Source: Lentzea aerocolonigenes (GTDB lineage: Bacteria > Actinomycetota > Actinomycetes > Mycobacteriales > Pseudonocardiaceae). Taken from it: 31,194 nucleotides of DNA. The stretch is from positions 1 through 31,194 of the forward strand of contig NZ_JYJG01000314.1 in assembly GCF_000955955.1 (NCBI RefSeq), given 5' to 3'. Each line of letters starts with the position of its first letter. The stretch's first letter is position 1. The position numbers were made by a program, and so were the translations under genes. Under the pieces are notes generated by a model. That model was not told the DNA's origin. It saw nothing but the letters and a program-made list of their open reading frames with translations, and ran no database searches. Shown here piece after piece: positions 15,537 to 28,057 of this stretch.

Positions 15537-16535
15537 TCACGGACTGGAGCAGGTCGCGGTGCCGATCGCCGGCGCACCGGAACCGGAGGCGATGAAGCCG
15601 AACGTGGTGGAGCCGCCGGGGCTGATCGTGCCGTTGTAGGACACATTGGTGACCGTGACCGACCCGCTGGCGACGCCGTTCCAGATCTGGGTGACGACGT
15701 GGCCGCCGGGCAGGGTGAACCGGACCGTCCAGCCGGAGATGGCCGACGCGGCGGGGTTCGCGACGGTGACCTCGCCCTGGAAGCCTCCGTTCCAGGTGCC
15801 GGTCACGACCGGCGTCGCGGTGCACGGTCCGCCGGGCTGCGGTGGCGCCGGGTCACCGATGCTGCCCGGCACGGCCGACAGGGCGTTGAACCAGACCGCG
15901 GCCATCTTGCTGTAACCGGCGGCGTTCGGGTGGATGCCGTCGGGCAGGTCGGAGATCGGCACCGCCGGGTACATGTCCACCACGTGCACCCGCTTGCCCG
16001 CTGCCGCCTTGGCCCGCAGCAACGGCACGATCGCGGCGTTGTAGTTGCGCACGGTCGCGTCGGCGAACCGGATCGGGATGATCGTCGAGACGAACACCTC
16101 CGCCGACGGCGACTGAGCGGTGATCTTGTCCACCAGCGCGGACAGTCGCCGCGGCGCTCCGGCCGGATCACTGCCGTACATGTCGTTGGTGCCGATGTGC
16201 AGCAGGATCGTGCGCGGGGTGTAGGTGCGCAGCCAGTTCACGACATTCGCGTCGACCTGCGCGATGGTCCAGCCGGGATGACCCTCGTGGTTGCGGTCCG
16301 GCATGGACGAAGGACCGTCCGACAACGACCCCACGAAGTCGACGCTCCGGCCGGCCGCCCGCAGCTTGGTGCCGAGATCCAGGCGGTAGCCGCCGATCGA
16401 GCCACCCTGGGTGATCGAGTCACCGAGCGGCATGACCCGCACCGGATCCGCAGTGGACTGTTCCGCCACCGCGGGCGACGCCGTCAGCAGGACGGCGATC
16501 AGGGCTCCGCACAGCGCTTTGAGCGGGCTAGGCAT
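15537..16535 (-). CDS. Secreted CE3-like SGNH acetylxylan esterase with CBM2
   Basis: 332 residues. The signal peptide ends SPAVA near residue 24. The SGNH/GDSL hydrolase domain (about 32-225) has Ser in MPLGDSITQGG, the Gly block, Asn in HIGTNDMYG and the Asp/His pair in LPDGIHPNAAG. The GGYRLDLGTKL and HEGHPGWTIAQV blocks are typical of carbohydrate esterase family 3, which removes acetyl groups from xylan. A Pro/Gly-rich linker leads to a short C-terminal CBM2 (about 233-332) with TGTWNGGFQGEVTV. It is the first gene of the CE3-GH62-GH27-GH43 run. A 26-bp palindromic operator lies 36 bp before the start, so it probably sets the regulation of the run. Confidence 0.88.
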   Translation of the reverse strand: MPSPLKALCGALIAVLLTASPAVAEQSTADPVRVMPLGDSITQGGSIGGYRLDLGTKLRAAGRSVDFVGSLSDGPSSMPDRNHEGHPGWTIAQVDANVVNWLRTYTPRTILLHIGTNDMYGSDPAGAPRRLSALVDKITAQSPSAEVFVSTIIPIRFADATVRNYNAAIVPLLRAKAAAGKRVHVVDMYPAVPISDLPDGIHPNAAGYSKMAAVWFNALSAVPGSIGDPAPPQPGGPCTATPVVTGTWNGGFQGEVTVANPAASAISGWTVRFTLPGGHVVTQIWNGVASGSVTVTNVSYNGTISPGGSTTFGFIASGSGAPAIGTATCSSP

Positions 16536-16571
16536 GCATTCAACGTAACGAGGCGCACACAGCCGGTCAAA

Positions 16572-16597
16572 GCTAAATGTTAGCGCTAACGTTTAGC
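16572..16597. promoter_or_regulatory. 26-bp near-perfect palindrome with GTTAGCGCTAAC core, upstream of CE3
   Basis: Half-sites GCTAAATGTTAGC and GCTAACGTTTAGC are reverse complements except for one base. The GTTAGCGCTAAC core with central CG is LacI-family-like. It sits 36 bp before the CE3 ATG. A second copy of the core is in the GH6-GH10 gap at 23578-23589. Two TTCGACA heptamers (16607-16613, 16628-16634) lie beside it. Confidence 0.75.
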
Positions 16598-16706
16598 CGC
16601 GAGCCGTTCGACAGCGTCGAATTCCCGTTCGACACAAGGGAAGCCGAACAGAGCACGATCTGAATCGATCGAAGCGAGGCTTGCGCTGTTAGCGTGAACA
16701 TCCGGT

Positions 16707-17762
16707 TCACTCGCGTGGCGCCGCCACCGAGCCACCCTCACGCACGGGCATCGGCACCCGGTGGATCATCGGCGCGCGGGCGCCGCGCCCGCGCCGGACG
16801 ACCAGGTCCACCAGGACCCTGACCGCCCACGCGCCGAGCTCGTAGTGCGGCAGGGCGACCGTGGCCAGCCGCGGCCGCATCCACGAGGCGATGGGATGGT
16901 CCTCGAAACCGATCACCGAGACGTCGTGCGGTACCGAGAGCCCCGCTTCGGCGAGTGCCTGGTAGGCACCGAACGCGAGGCGGTCGTTGAGACACACCAG
17001 CGCCTTGGGCCGATGCGTGCGCAGCAGCGCCGCGGTGGCCTCGAAGCCGTGCTCGGGAGTCCACTTCGGACACCACCGCGCGCCGGCCACCTCCGCTCCC
17101 GCCGCCGTGAACACCTCGCGCAGGCCCAGCAGCCGGTCGGCGGCCGCGATGCCGTGCGACGGTATGTCGCACATCCCCGGCCCTGCGCCGATCAGGTGAA
17201 TGTCGCGGTCGTGCCCCGCCTCGACCAGGACGCGCGCGGCCGATCGGCCCGCCTGCACCTCGTCCGGCAACACCGACGGAACGGCCGCCGAGGTGGCGGG
17301 GGTGGCGTTGAGCAGCACGGCGGGCCCGTCGTACAGGACGTCCGGTACAGCGGCCGCCCTGGTGTGCGTGGACGCGAACACCACGCCGTCCACGCGCCGC
17401 TCGCGCATGGTGTCGACCAGCGTCCGCTCGACCAGCGGGTCGCCGCCCGACTCCCCCACGAACAACATGAACCCGTGCCGGTACGCGGCATCCACCGCGC
17501 CCTTGACCATGTCGCCGGCCCACCCGGACGACGCCACGGTGTCGGACACGAACCCGATCGTCTGCGACCGTCCGGCGCGCGGCCCCGCCGTCAGGGAGCC
17601 GCGCCGGTAGCCGAGCTGCTGCGCCGTCGAACGCACCCGCCGCTCGGCCTCCGTCGAGATGCGGAGCTCGCGCGCCCGTCCGGTCAGCACCAGAGACGCC
17701 GTCGTGACCGAGACTCCACTCGCCGCCGCCACGTCGGCCAGTGTCACGCGCGTCCGTCCCAC
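16707..17762 (-). CDS. LacI-family transcriptional regulator
   Basis: 351 residues. The N-terminal helix-turn-helix reads VTLADVAAASGVSVTTASLV, followed by the hinge helix region to QQLGYRR. A periplasmic-binding-like sensor domain (about 68-340) includes TIGFVSDTVAS, RRVDGVVFAST and the DVSVIGFEDHPIASWMRPRL block typical of the family. The recognition helix has Leu where LacI has Arg22, a feature of one actinobacterial LacI subclass and unlike CebR. It lies 124 bp downstream of the GntR gene on the same strand and directly upstream of the CE3 run. A TGCGAGCGCTCTCA box 113 bp before its start suggests autoregulation. The inducer is presumably a sugar from the local polysaccharide (inference). 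Confidence 0.93.
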   Translation of the reverse strand: MGRTRVTLADVAAASGVSVTTASLVLTGRARELRISTEAERRVRSTAQQLGYRRGSLTAGPRAGRSQTIGFVSDTVASSGWAGDMVKGAVDAAYRHGFMLFVGESGGDPLVERTLVDTMRERRVDGVVFASTHTRAAAVPDVLYDGPAVLLNATPATSAAVPSVLPDEVQAGRSAARVLVEAGHDRDIHLIGAGPGMCDIPSHGIAAADRLLGLREVFTAAGAEVAGARWCPKWTPEHGFEATAALLRTHRPKALVCLNDRLAFGAYQALAEAGLSVPHDVSVIGFEDHPIASWMRPRLATVALPHYELGAWAVRVLVDLVVRRGRGARAPMIHRVPMPVREGGSVAAPRE

Positions 17763-17875
17763 CGCGGATCCGCCTCCCGTTGCCGTGCGAGCCCGGCCGC
17801 ATCTGCCGGCCGGGGTTACCTGAAATGCCTGTGAGCAACCGCTTTCGCAGGACGACCTGGGCGGAGGGACCGTCC

Positions 17876-17889
17876 TGCGAGCGCTCTCA
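17876..17889. promoter_or_regulatory. TGCGAGCGCTCTCA operator upstream of lacI-type gene
   Basis: This 14-bp box differs at one base from the perfect TGAGAGCGCTCTCA before GH6. It overlaps the stop codon of the GntR gene and lies 113 bp before the LacI start. It is a candidate autoregulatory site. Confidence 0.55.
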
Positions 17890-18660
17890 CCGCTTCAGAC
17901 GACCGGGATCCCCGGCTTCACCTCGACGCACCAGCCACGCGTCGGTGATGTGCGTGAACATGGCGTCCGCGGCACCGGCCGCGTCCTGCGCGGCGATCCG
18001 TTCGCAGACGCGCCGGTGCCCGGCGTTCGACGCCTCGCACAGCTCGCGGCCGCTCTCACCGCGGTAGCCGGCCGTGTTGATGGCCTGGGACTGCAGCGAG
18101 CGCACGACGCCGCGGGCGATGCGGTTCCCCGACGCGAGCATGATCGCGTCGTGGAAGATGCGGTCGTGCTCCTCGTAGGCGGCGACGTCGTCGACGAGCT
18201 CGTCCATCCGGTCCACCAGCGCCCGCAACCGTTCGACGGTGTCGCGGCCCGCGGTGCGCGCGGCGACCTGCGCCATGTCGGACTCCAGCAACCGCCGGGT
18301 CACCACGAGGTCGTCGAGAACCGCGAGGCTCTCGTCCTCGGCGATCGTGGCGACGAGCACCAGCTCGTCGAGCATGTTCCACTGCACCGGCGGGTTGACC
18401 GTCGTGCCGGAGCCCTGGCGCACCGTGACCAAGCCCTTCTCCTGCAGGACCTTCACCGCCTCGCGGATCACCGTCCTGCTCACCGAGAAGGTCTCGCAGA
18501 GCACCGGCTCCGGAGGCAGGGTCATGCCGGTGGGATAGCTGCGCCGGACGATCCGCTGCACCAGCTCGGCGGTGACCGCCGCGGCGAGGCTGGCCGGTCT
18601 CCGCGTCCACTCCGGGGTCGCGGACGTACCCTGTTGCGGCTGCCGACCTGTCGCTGTCAT
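17887..18660 (-). CDS. GntR-family regulator, FadR subfamily (FCD sensor)
   Basis: 257 residues, with GGAG about 8 nt before the ATG. A winged helix at about 25-95 shows the GntR pattern: GMTLPPEPVLCETFSVSRTV, then REAVKVLQEKGLV and RQGSGTTV. The C-terminal all-helical FCD domain (about 110-245) has the metal-ligand type residues in EEHDRIFHDAIMLASGN and NAGHRRVCERI. FCD regulators usually sense small organic or sugar acids. The gene is divergent from the beta-helix glycosidase. The shared gap contains an inverted repeat over a promoter, so it likely controls itself and that neighbour. A uronic or aldonic acid effector would fit a cell-wall locus, but that is inference. Confidence 0.93.
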   Translation of the reverse strand: MTATGRQPQQGTSATPEWTRRPASLAAAVTAELVQRIVRRSYPTGMTLPPEPVLCETFSVSRTVIREAVKVLQEKGLVTVRQGSGTTVNPPVQWNMLDELVLVATIAEDESLAVLDDLVVTRRLLESDMAQVAARTAGRDTVERLRALVDRMDELVDDVAAYEEHDRIFHDAIMLASGNRIARGVVRSLQSQAINTAGYRGESGRELCEASNAGHRRVCERIAAQDAAGAADAMFTHITDAWLVRRGEAGDPGRLKR

Positions 18661-18717
18661 GTTCGACTCCGTTGCGCCACGGCGGTTGATCTGGACCCCA
18701 CAGTATACGTAACACCA

Positions 18718-18746
18718 TTGACGTCACACGTCATACGAGTTACGTT
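18718..18746 (+). promoter_or_regulatory. Promoter with overlapping inverted-repeat operator between GntR and the beta-helix gene
   Basis: TTGACG (18718-18723), a 17-bp spacer and TACGTT (18741-18746) resemble a housekeeping promoter reading rightwards. TGACGTcacACGTCA (18719-18733), a perfect 6-3-6 inverted repeat, covers its -35 element and spacer. CGTAAC (18708-18713) and GTTACG (18739-18744) form an outer inverted repeat. On the reverse strand TATACT (18707-18702) could be the -10 for the GntR gene. This layout fits GntR acting on two divergent promoters. Confidence 0.55.
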
Positions 18747-18824
18747 CGCGATGGGTGCACACCGTTTCGCCGTCTGCACGAGCGCCCCTGGCGGGACTGA
18801 ACGCACTCGCGGCGTACCCACTAA

Positions 18825-21338
<2,514 letters not shown>

Positions 21339-21348
21339 CCAGCACGAC

Positions 21349-21385
21349 CGTGTGCGGGGCCGGGGTTCACCCGGCCCCGCACACG
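21349..21385 (+). terminator. Strong terminator after the beta-helix glycosidase
   Basis: CGTGTGCGGGGCCGGG (21349-21364) and CCCGGCCCCGCACACG (21370-21385) form a perfect 16-bp stem with a 5-nt loop, 11 nt after the stop. A short TTT follows. Confidence 0.88.
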
Positions 21386-21507
21386 GGTTTCTGCGGAAGA
21401 CGTTCCGAAGACTGATGAAGTCTGAGCGTGGACCGCTTTCGCACCGATGAACTTCGGAATTCGCCGTGTCACTCTCTCGGTGTTGTCACCTTCCGAGAGG
21501 ACCAGAA

Positions 21508-21921
21508 ATGCCGAAGTTCGTCGCGAAGCGCTCGGCGCTCGCCGTCGCCGTGGCCGCCGCGGCGGCCGCGCTCGCCCTGGCCCCCGCCGCTCACGCCGAC
21601 TCCCCTGCCGGTCAGCACCTCGTCGCCTTCTCGAAGGTGCCTTCGGAGACCAAGAGCGTCCTGATCGACCGCTCGAACAACACGAGCGCCCCTGGCTCGC
21701 GCGTCTGCCTGCGGAACCTGCCGTCCGGCCAGTCGTACAGCTCCAGCGTGCACGTCGACAACGACTCGACTCCCGACCTCACGTTCTACTCGTCGGGCGA
21801 CTGCTCGCGCGGTGCGCAGAGCGCTGGGTTCATCGACGTGCACCAGGACAACCTGACCAAGGTCTGGGTGTCGTGGCGGAACTACCACCCGTACTGGGGC
21901 CGCGTCGGCCTGGCGAGCTGA
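21508..21921 (+). CDS. Small secreted protein of unknown function
   Basis: 137 residues from the ATG at 21508, which has GAGAGGA about 8 nt upstream; an in-frame ATG at 21466 would add a non-hydrophobic leader. The signal peptide (KRSALAVAVAAAAAALALAP to AHADS) is clear. The mature part of about 108 residues has two cysteines (RVCLRNLP, SGDCSRG), is rich in Ser/Asn/Tyr/Trp, and ends VWVSWRNYHPYWGRVGLAS. A beta-rich fold is likely, similar in style to small actinobacterial secreted proteins. I recognise no domain. It is bracketed by two strong terminators, so it is transcribed alone. The aromatic-rich C-terminus might bind polysaccharide (speculation). Confidence 0.75.
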   Translation: MPKFVAKRSALAVAVAAAAAALALAPAAHADSPAGQHLVAFSKVPSETKSVLIDRSNNTSAPGSRVCLRNLPSGQSYSSSVHVDNDSTPDLTFYSSGDCSRGAQSAGFIDVHQDNLTKVWVSWRNYHPYWGRVGLAS

Positions 21922-21940
21922 GCCGATCGTCCACACGCGA

Positions 21941-21985
21941 CGGTTCCCCGTCCCGGCCGATGCCTGGGACGGGGAACCGTTTTTT
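21941..21985 (+). terminator. Intrinsic terminator with T-run
   Basis: CGGTTCCCCGTCCC (21941-21954) and GGGACGGGGAACCG (21966-21979) form a perfect 14-bp stem, followed by TTTTTT (21980-21985). This is the most canonical terminator in the window. It ends the small secreted gene and separates it from the convergent GH6. Confidence 0.95.
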
Positions 21986-22000
21986 CCTGTCGCCAGGAGG

Positions 22001-23434
<1,434 letters not shown>

Positions 23435-23478
23435 TCAGGTCCTCACAGCGTCGTCGCTGGTGCGGGAACAGGTCGGGC

Positions 23479-23494
23479 GTGAGAGCGCTCTCAC
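23479..23494. promoter_or_regulatory. GTGAGAGCGCTCTCAC operator upstream of GH6
   Basis: A perfect 16-bp palindrome 44 bp before the GH6 ATG. The same 14-bp core with one change is found before GH54 and before the LacI gene. It resembles the CebR/CelR box, but with TGAGAG instead of TGGGAG. Confidence 0.8.
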
Positions 23495-23568
23495 CAACGG
23501 CGGGGCGCCGCCGGGAAAAGCGAGTTCGGGCCCTGGTCAACGTAGCCACGGCACCATGACGAGTCAAC

Positions 23569-23595
23569 GCTAAAAATGTTAGCGCTAACTTTAGC
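23569..23595. promoter_or_regulatory. GTTAGCGCTAAC operator with outer GCTAAA/TTTAGC arms, between GH6 and GH10
   Basis: The 12-bp core (23578-23589) is a perfect palindrome identical to the one before CE3. The outer arms GCTAAA (23569-23574) and TTTAGC (23590-23595) also match, with a spacing shift on one side. Two TTCGACA heptamers (23628-23634, 23638-23644) follow, one helical turn apart. Confidence 0.72.
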
Positions 23596-23651
23596 AAAAT
23601 CGATTCGCCACACCTGACCAGAACGCGTTCGACAGCATTCGACATGCAAAT

Positions 23652-23665
23652 TGGGAGCGCTCCCT
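23652..23665. promoter_or_regulatory. CebR/CelR-type operator upstream of GH10
   Basis: TGGGAGCGCTCCCT differs from the established CebR/CelR box only in the last base. It lies 157 bp before the GH10 ATG, so cellobiose control may extend to the xylanase run. Confidence 0.8.
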
Positions 23666-23735
23666 TGTTTTTGTAGCCCATTCAGCTCAATCTGCCCGAT
23701 GAGTGCTCCACACCTTCTTGTGAGCGTGAACATGA

Positions 23736-25178
<1,443 letters not shown>

Positions 25179-25215
25179 CGTTCCGCACCAGCACCACCCA
25201 ACCGGAGAGGACCGC

Positions 25216-25248
25216 CCCGCGGATCGGCCGAACAGCCCGGTCCGCGGG
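25216..25248 (+). other. Intercistronic hairpin between GH10 and GH43
   Basis: CCCGCGGA (25216-25223) pairs with TCCGCGGG (25241-25248), extendable by a G-U and a C-G pair. It lies in the 100-nt gap and has no T-run. It may be a processing or attenuation element. Confidence 0.4.
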
Positions 25249-25278
25249 TGCCTCCCCCTGCCCTCGCAGGAGACGATG

Positions 25279-26646
25279 ATGGCCACGAAACGAAGGTTCT
25301 GGACGACCGTCGCCACGGCGGTGGGACTGGTCCTGACGGTGATCGCCCCCGCGAGGGCGGACAACCCGATCGTGCAGCACATCTACACCGCCGACCCGGC
25401 GCCGTTGGTCCACAACGGACGGGTCTACCTCTACACCGGCCACGACGAGGACAACTCGACGTGGTTCACCATGAAGGAGTGGCGGGTCTGGTCATCCGCC
25501 GACATGGTGAACTGGACCGACCACGGCTCACCCATGAGCCTCGCCACCTTCAGCTGGGCGAAGCAGGACGCCTGGGCAGGCCAGGCGATCGAGCGCAACG
25601 GCAAGTTCTACTGGTACGTCCCCGTCGTCACCAAGGCCAGCGGGCGCCCGGCCATCGGTGTCGGCGTGTCCGACAGCCCCACCGGCCCGTTCCGCGACGC
25701 CATCGGCCGTCCGCTGGTGGAGAACGGCGAGATCGACCCCACGGTGATGATCGACGACGACGGGCAGGCGTACCTGTACTGGGGCAACCCGAACCTGTCG
25801 TACGTCCGGCTCAACACCGACATGATCTCCTACTCCGGTGGCATCAACCGAATTCCGCTCACCACGGCGGGGTTCGGCACCCGCACCGGCGACCCGAACC
25901 GGCCCACCCTCTATGAGGAGGGTCCGTGGGTCTACAAGCGCAACGGCCTATACTACAACGTCTTCGCCGCCAAGTGCTGCTCGGAGTTCATCGGTTACTC
26001 GACCTCTCCCGGCCCCACCGGCCCGTGGACCTACCGCGGCACCGTGATGCCCACGCAGGGCAGCAGCTTCACCAACCACCCCGGCGTCATCGACTTCAAG
26101 GGCAGCTCGTACTTCTTCTACCACAACGGCGCACTGCCGGGCGGTGGCGGCTTCACCCGCTCCGTCGCGGTCGAGAAGTTCAGCTACAACGCCGACGGCA
26201 CGATCCCGACGATCAACATGAGCACGGCGGGGCCGCCGGCCGCGGACACGCTCAACCCCTACGTGCGCCAGGAGGCCGAGACGATCGGCTGGGGCAGCGG
26301 CATCGAGACCGAGCCCTCCAGCGAAGGCGGCATGAACGTCGGCTTCATCAACAACGGTGACTACATCAAGGTGAAGAACGTCGCTTTCGGTGCCGGCGCA
26401 ACGACCTTCACCACCCGCGTCGCGTCCACCACCGCCGGCAGCTCCGTCGAGGTCCGCAGCGACGGCCCGAACGGACCTGTCGCCGGTCGCTGCTCGGTGC
26501 CCAACACCGGCGGCTGGCAGTCGTGGACCAGCGTCACGTGCCCGGTGAACGGGCTGACCGGCACCCGTGACCTCTACCTGAGGTTCAGCGGTGGCAACGG
26601 TTACCTGCTCAACGCGAACTGGTGGCAGTTCGGCAGGGCGTCATGA
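25279..26646 (+). CDS. Secreted GH43-CBM6 arabinoxylan arabinofuranosidase
   Basis: 455 residues. Two ATGs are adjacent (25276, 25279); I chose the second because AGGAG (25268-25272) is 6 nt before it. The signal peptide ends PARA near residue 27. The GH43 propeller (about 28-315) has TADPAPLVHNGRVYLYTGHD (Asp base), GEIDPTVMIDDDG (Asp pKa modulator) and LYEEGPWVYKRNG (Glu acid). KCCSEFIGYSTS and SSFTNHPGVIDF are typical of the XynD/AXH group of arabinoxylan arabinofuranohydrolases. A C-terminal CBM6 (about 330-455) starts YVRQEAETIGWGSGI and ends YLLNANWWQFGRAS. It lacks the poly-threonine linker. The next gene starts inside its stop codon (ATGA). Confidence 0.92.
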   Translation: MATKRRFWTTVATAVGLVLTVIAPARADNPIVQHIYTADPAPLVHNGRVYLYTGHDEDNSTWFTMKEWRVWSSADMVNWTDHGSPMSLATFSWAKQDAWAGQAIERNGKFYWYVPVVTKASGRPAIGVGVSDSPTGPFRDAIGRPLVENGEIDPTVMIDDDGQAYLYWGNPNLSYVRLNTDMISYSGGINRIPLTTAGFGTRTGDPNRPTLYEEGPWVYKRNGLYYNVFAAKCCSEFIGYSTSPGPTGPWTYRGTVMPTQGSSFTNHPGVIDFKGSSYFFYHNGALPGGGGFTRSVAVEKFSYNADGTIPTINMSTAGPPAADTLNPYVRQEAETIGWGSGIETEPSSEGGMNVGFINNGDYIKVKNVAFGAGATTFTTRVASTTAGSSVEVRSDGPNGPVAGRCSVPNTGGWQSWTSVTCPVNGLTGTRDLYLRFSGGNGYLLNANWWQFGRAS

Positions 26647-27974
26647 ACGCCCGGTCGTGCCCGGACAGGTCCGGGCTGATGGCGCTCATCGCGGCGCTGG
26701 TGCTCCTGATCGCCGCCGTCGCTCTTTCGCTGGTGCCGCCACCCGCGCAGGCCGCGTCGCTGGTGCGCGTCACGAACTTCGGCACCAACCCGACCGGCCT
26801 GAACATGTACGTCTACGTGCCCGACCGGGTCGCGGCGCGCCCGGCCATGCTCGTGATGGTGCACTACTGCGGCGGCTCCGCGGGCGCCGTGCACAACGGC
26901 AACGGACGCGACTACGTCACCGCCGCCGACCGCCTCGGGTACGTGATCGTCTACCCGGAGGCCACGAGGGACGGTCACTGCTTCGACGTGTCCACCGCCA
27001 ACGCGTTGCGCCGCAACGGGGGTGGCGACTCCACCGGGATCATGTCGATGGTGTCGTACGCGCGTCAGCGCTACAACGTGGACGCCGCCCGCATCGTCGT
27101 CGCCGGTTTCTCGTCCGGCGCGATGATGACCAACGTGCTGGCCGCCCAGTACCCGGACGTGTTCAGCGCGGGCTCGGCGTTCTCCGGAGTTCCCGCGGGT
27201 TGCTTCGCGACGACGAACGGCTCGTTGTGGAACAGCCAGTGCTCGGGCGGGAACCTGCTGAAGTCGCCGCAGCAGTGGGGTGACCAGGCCAGGGCCATGT
27301 ATCCCGGCTACACCGGCCGGTACCCGCGGATGCAGCTGTGGCACGGGACGACCGACACCACACTGGCCTACCCCAACTACGGTGAAGAACTCGACCAGTG
27401 GACCAACCTCCACGGGGTGAGCAGGACGCCGGCGTCCACCGACCAGCCGCAGCCGAGCTGGACCCGAACCCGGTACGGCACAACCGGTACGACGGCGACC
27501 ATCGAGGGCATCAGCATCCAGGGCACCGGGCACAGCCTGCCGATGCCGGGGATGCTCGCGTACTCCATCGCCTTCCTGGGCCTGGACAAGCCGCCCACCA
27601 CAACGACCACGACAACGACTACAACCACGACGACGACCACGACGCCGGTTCCCGCCGACGGCTGCAAGGTCACCGCTTCGGTCAGCCCCTGGAACACCGG
27701 CCTGACCGAGACGATCACCATCGCCAACACGTCGGCGACCGCCGTGAACGGCTGGCAACTTCGGTTCACGCTGCCCGGCGGGCAGACCATCACGAGTGGC
27801 TGGAGCGCGAGCTACTCCCCCGCCACCGGCGAGGTGACCGCGCGCAACCTCGACTACAACGCGGGAATTCCGCCGAACGGTTCGGTGCAGATCGGTTTCC
27901 AGGCCACGCACACCGGTGACAGCGCGGCCGCAGGCGAGTTCACGCTCAACGGCGAGCGGTGCGCCGTGGGCTGA
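26643..27974 (+). CDS. Secreted CE1-type (PHB depolymerase-like) esterase with CBM2
   Basis: 443 residues, start ATG overlapping the GH43 stop by 4 bp (ATGA), so translation is probably coupled. The signal segment (LIAALVLLIAAVALSLVPPP) ends AQA. The alpha/beta-hydrolase domain (about 37-310) has Ser in VAGFSSGAMM (G-x-S-x-G), Asp in WHGTTDTTL and His in QGTGHSLPMPG, with the LVMVHYCGGSAG oxyanion block. This family includes acetylxylan and feruloyl esterases of CE1 as well as PHB depolymerases. The CBM2 and neighbours favour a xylan esterase. A 16-threonine linker, the longest here, leads to CBM2 (about 338-443), ending NGERCAVG. Confidence 0.9.
   Translation: MNARSCPDRSGLMALIAALVLLIAAVALSLVPPPAQAASLVRVTNFGTNPTGLNMYVYVPDRVAARPAMLVMVHYCGGSAGAVHNGNGRDYVTAADRLGYVIVYPEATRDGHCFDVSTANALRRNGGGDSTGIMSMVSYARQRYNVDAARIVVAGFSSGAMMTNVLAAQYPDVFSAGSAFSGVPAGCFATTNGSLWNSQCSGGNLLKSPQQWGDQARAMYPGYTGRYPRMQLWHGTTDTTLAYPNYGEELDQWTNLHGVSRTPASTDQPQPSWTRTRYGTTGTTATIEGISIQGTGHSLPMPGMLAYSIAFLGLDKPPTTTTTTTTTTTTTTTTPVPADGCKVTASVSPWNTGLTETITIANTSATAVNGWQLRFTLPGGQTITSGWSASYSPATGEVTARNLDYNAGIPPNGSVQIGFQATHTGDSAAAGEFTLNGERCAVG
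27597..27644 (+). repeat. Poly-threonine linker tract in the CE1-type esterase (16 Thr codons)
   Basis: Sixteen consecutive ACN codons using ACC, ACG, ACA and ACT, between the esterase domain and CBM2. Confidence 0.9.
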
Positions 27975-28057
27975 CCTGCCCTTCCCCTCCCTGCTCCTCG
28001 TGGCGATCGACCACCAGGGGTGCTTCAGCGACCGCGAAAAACCACTGGAGGACCGAC

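Noticed and set aside
16694..16710. GTGAAC/GTTCAC inverted repeat at the LacI stop codon as an operator
   Set aside because: It overlaps the LacI stop, is single-copy and looks at best like a short terminator stem.
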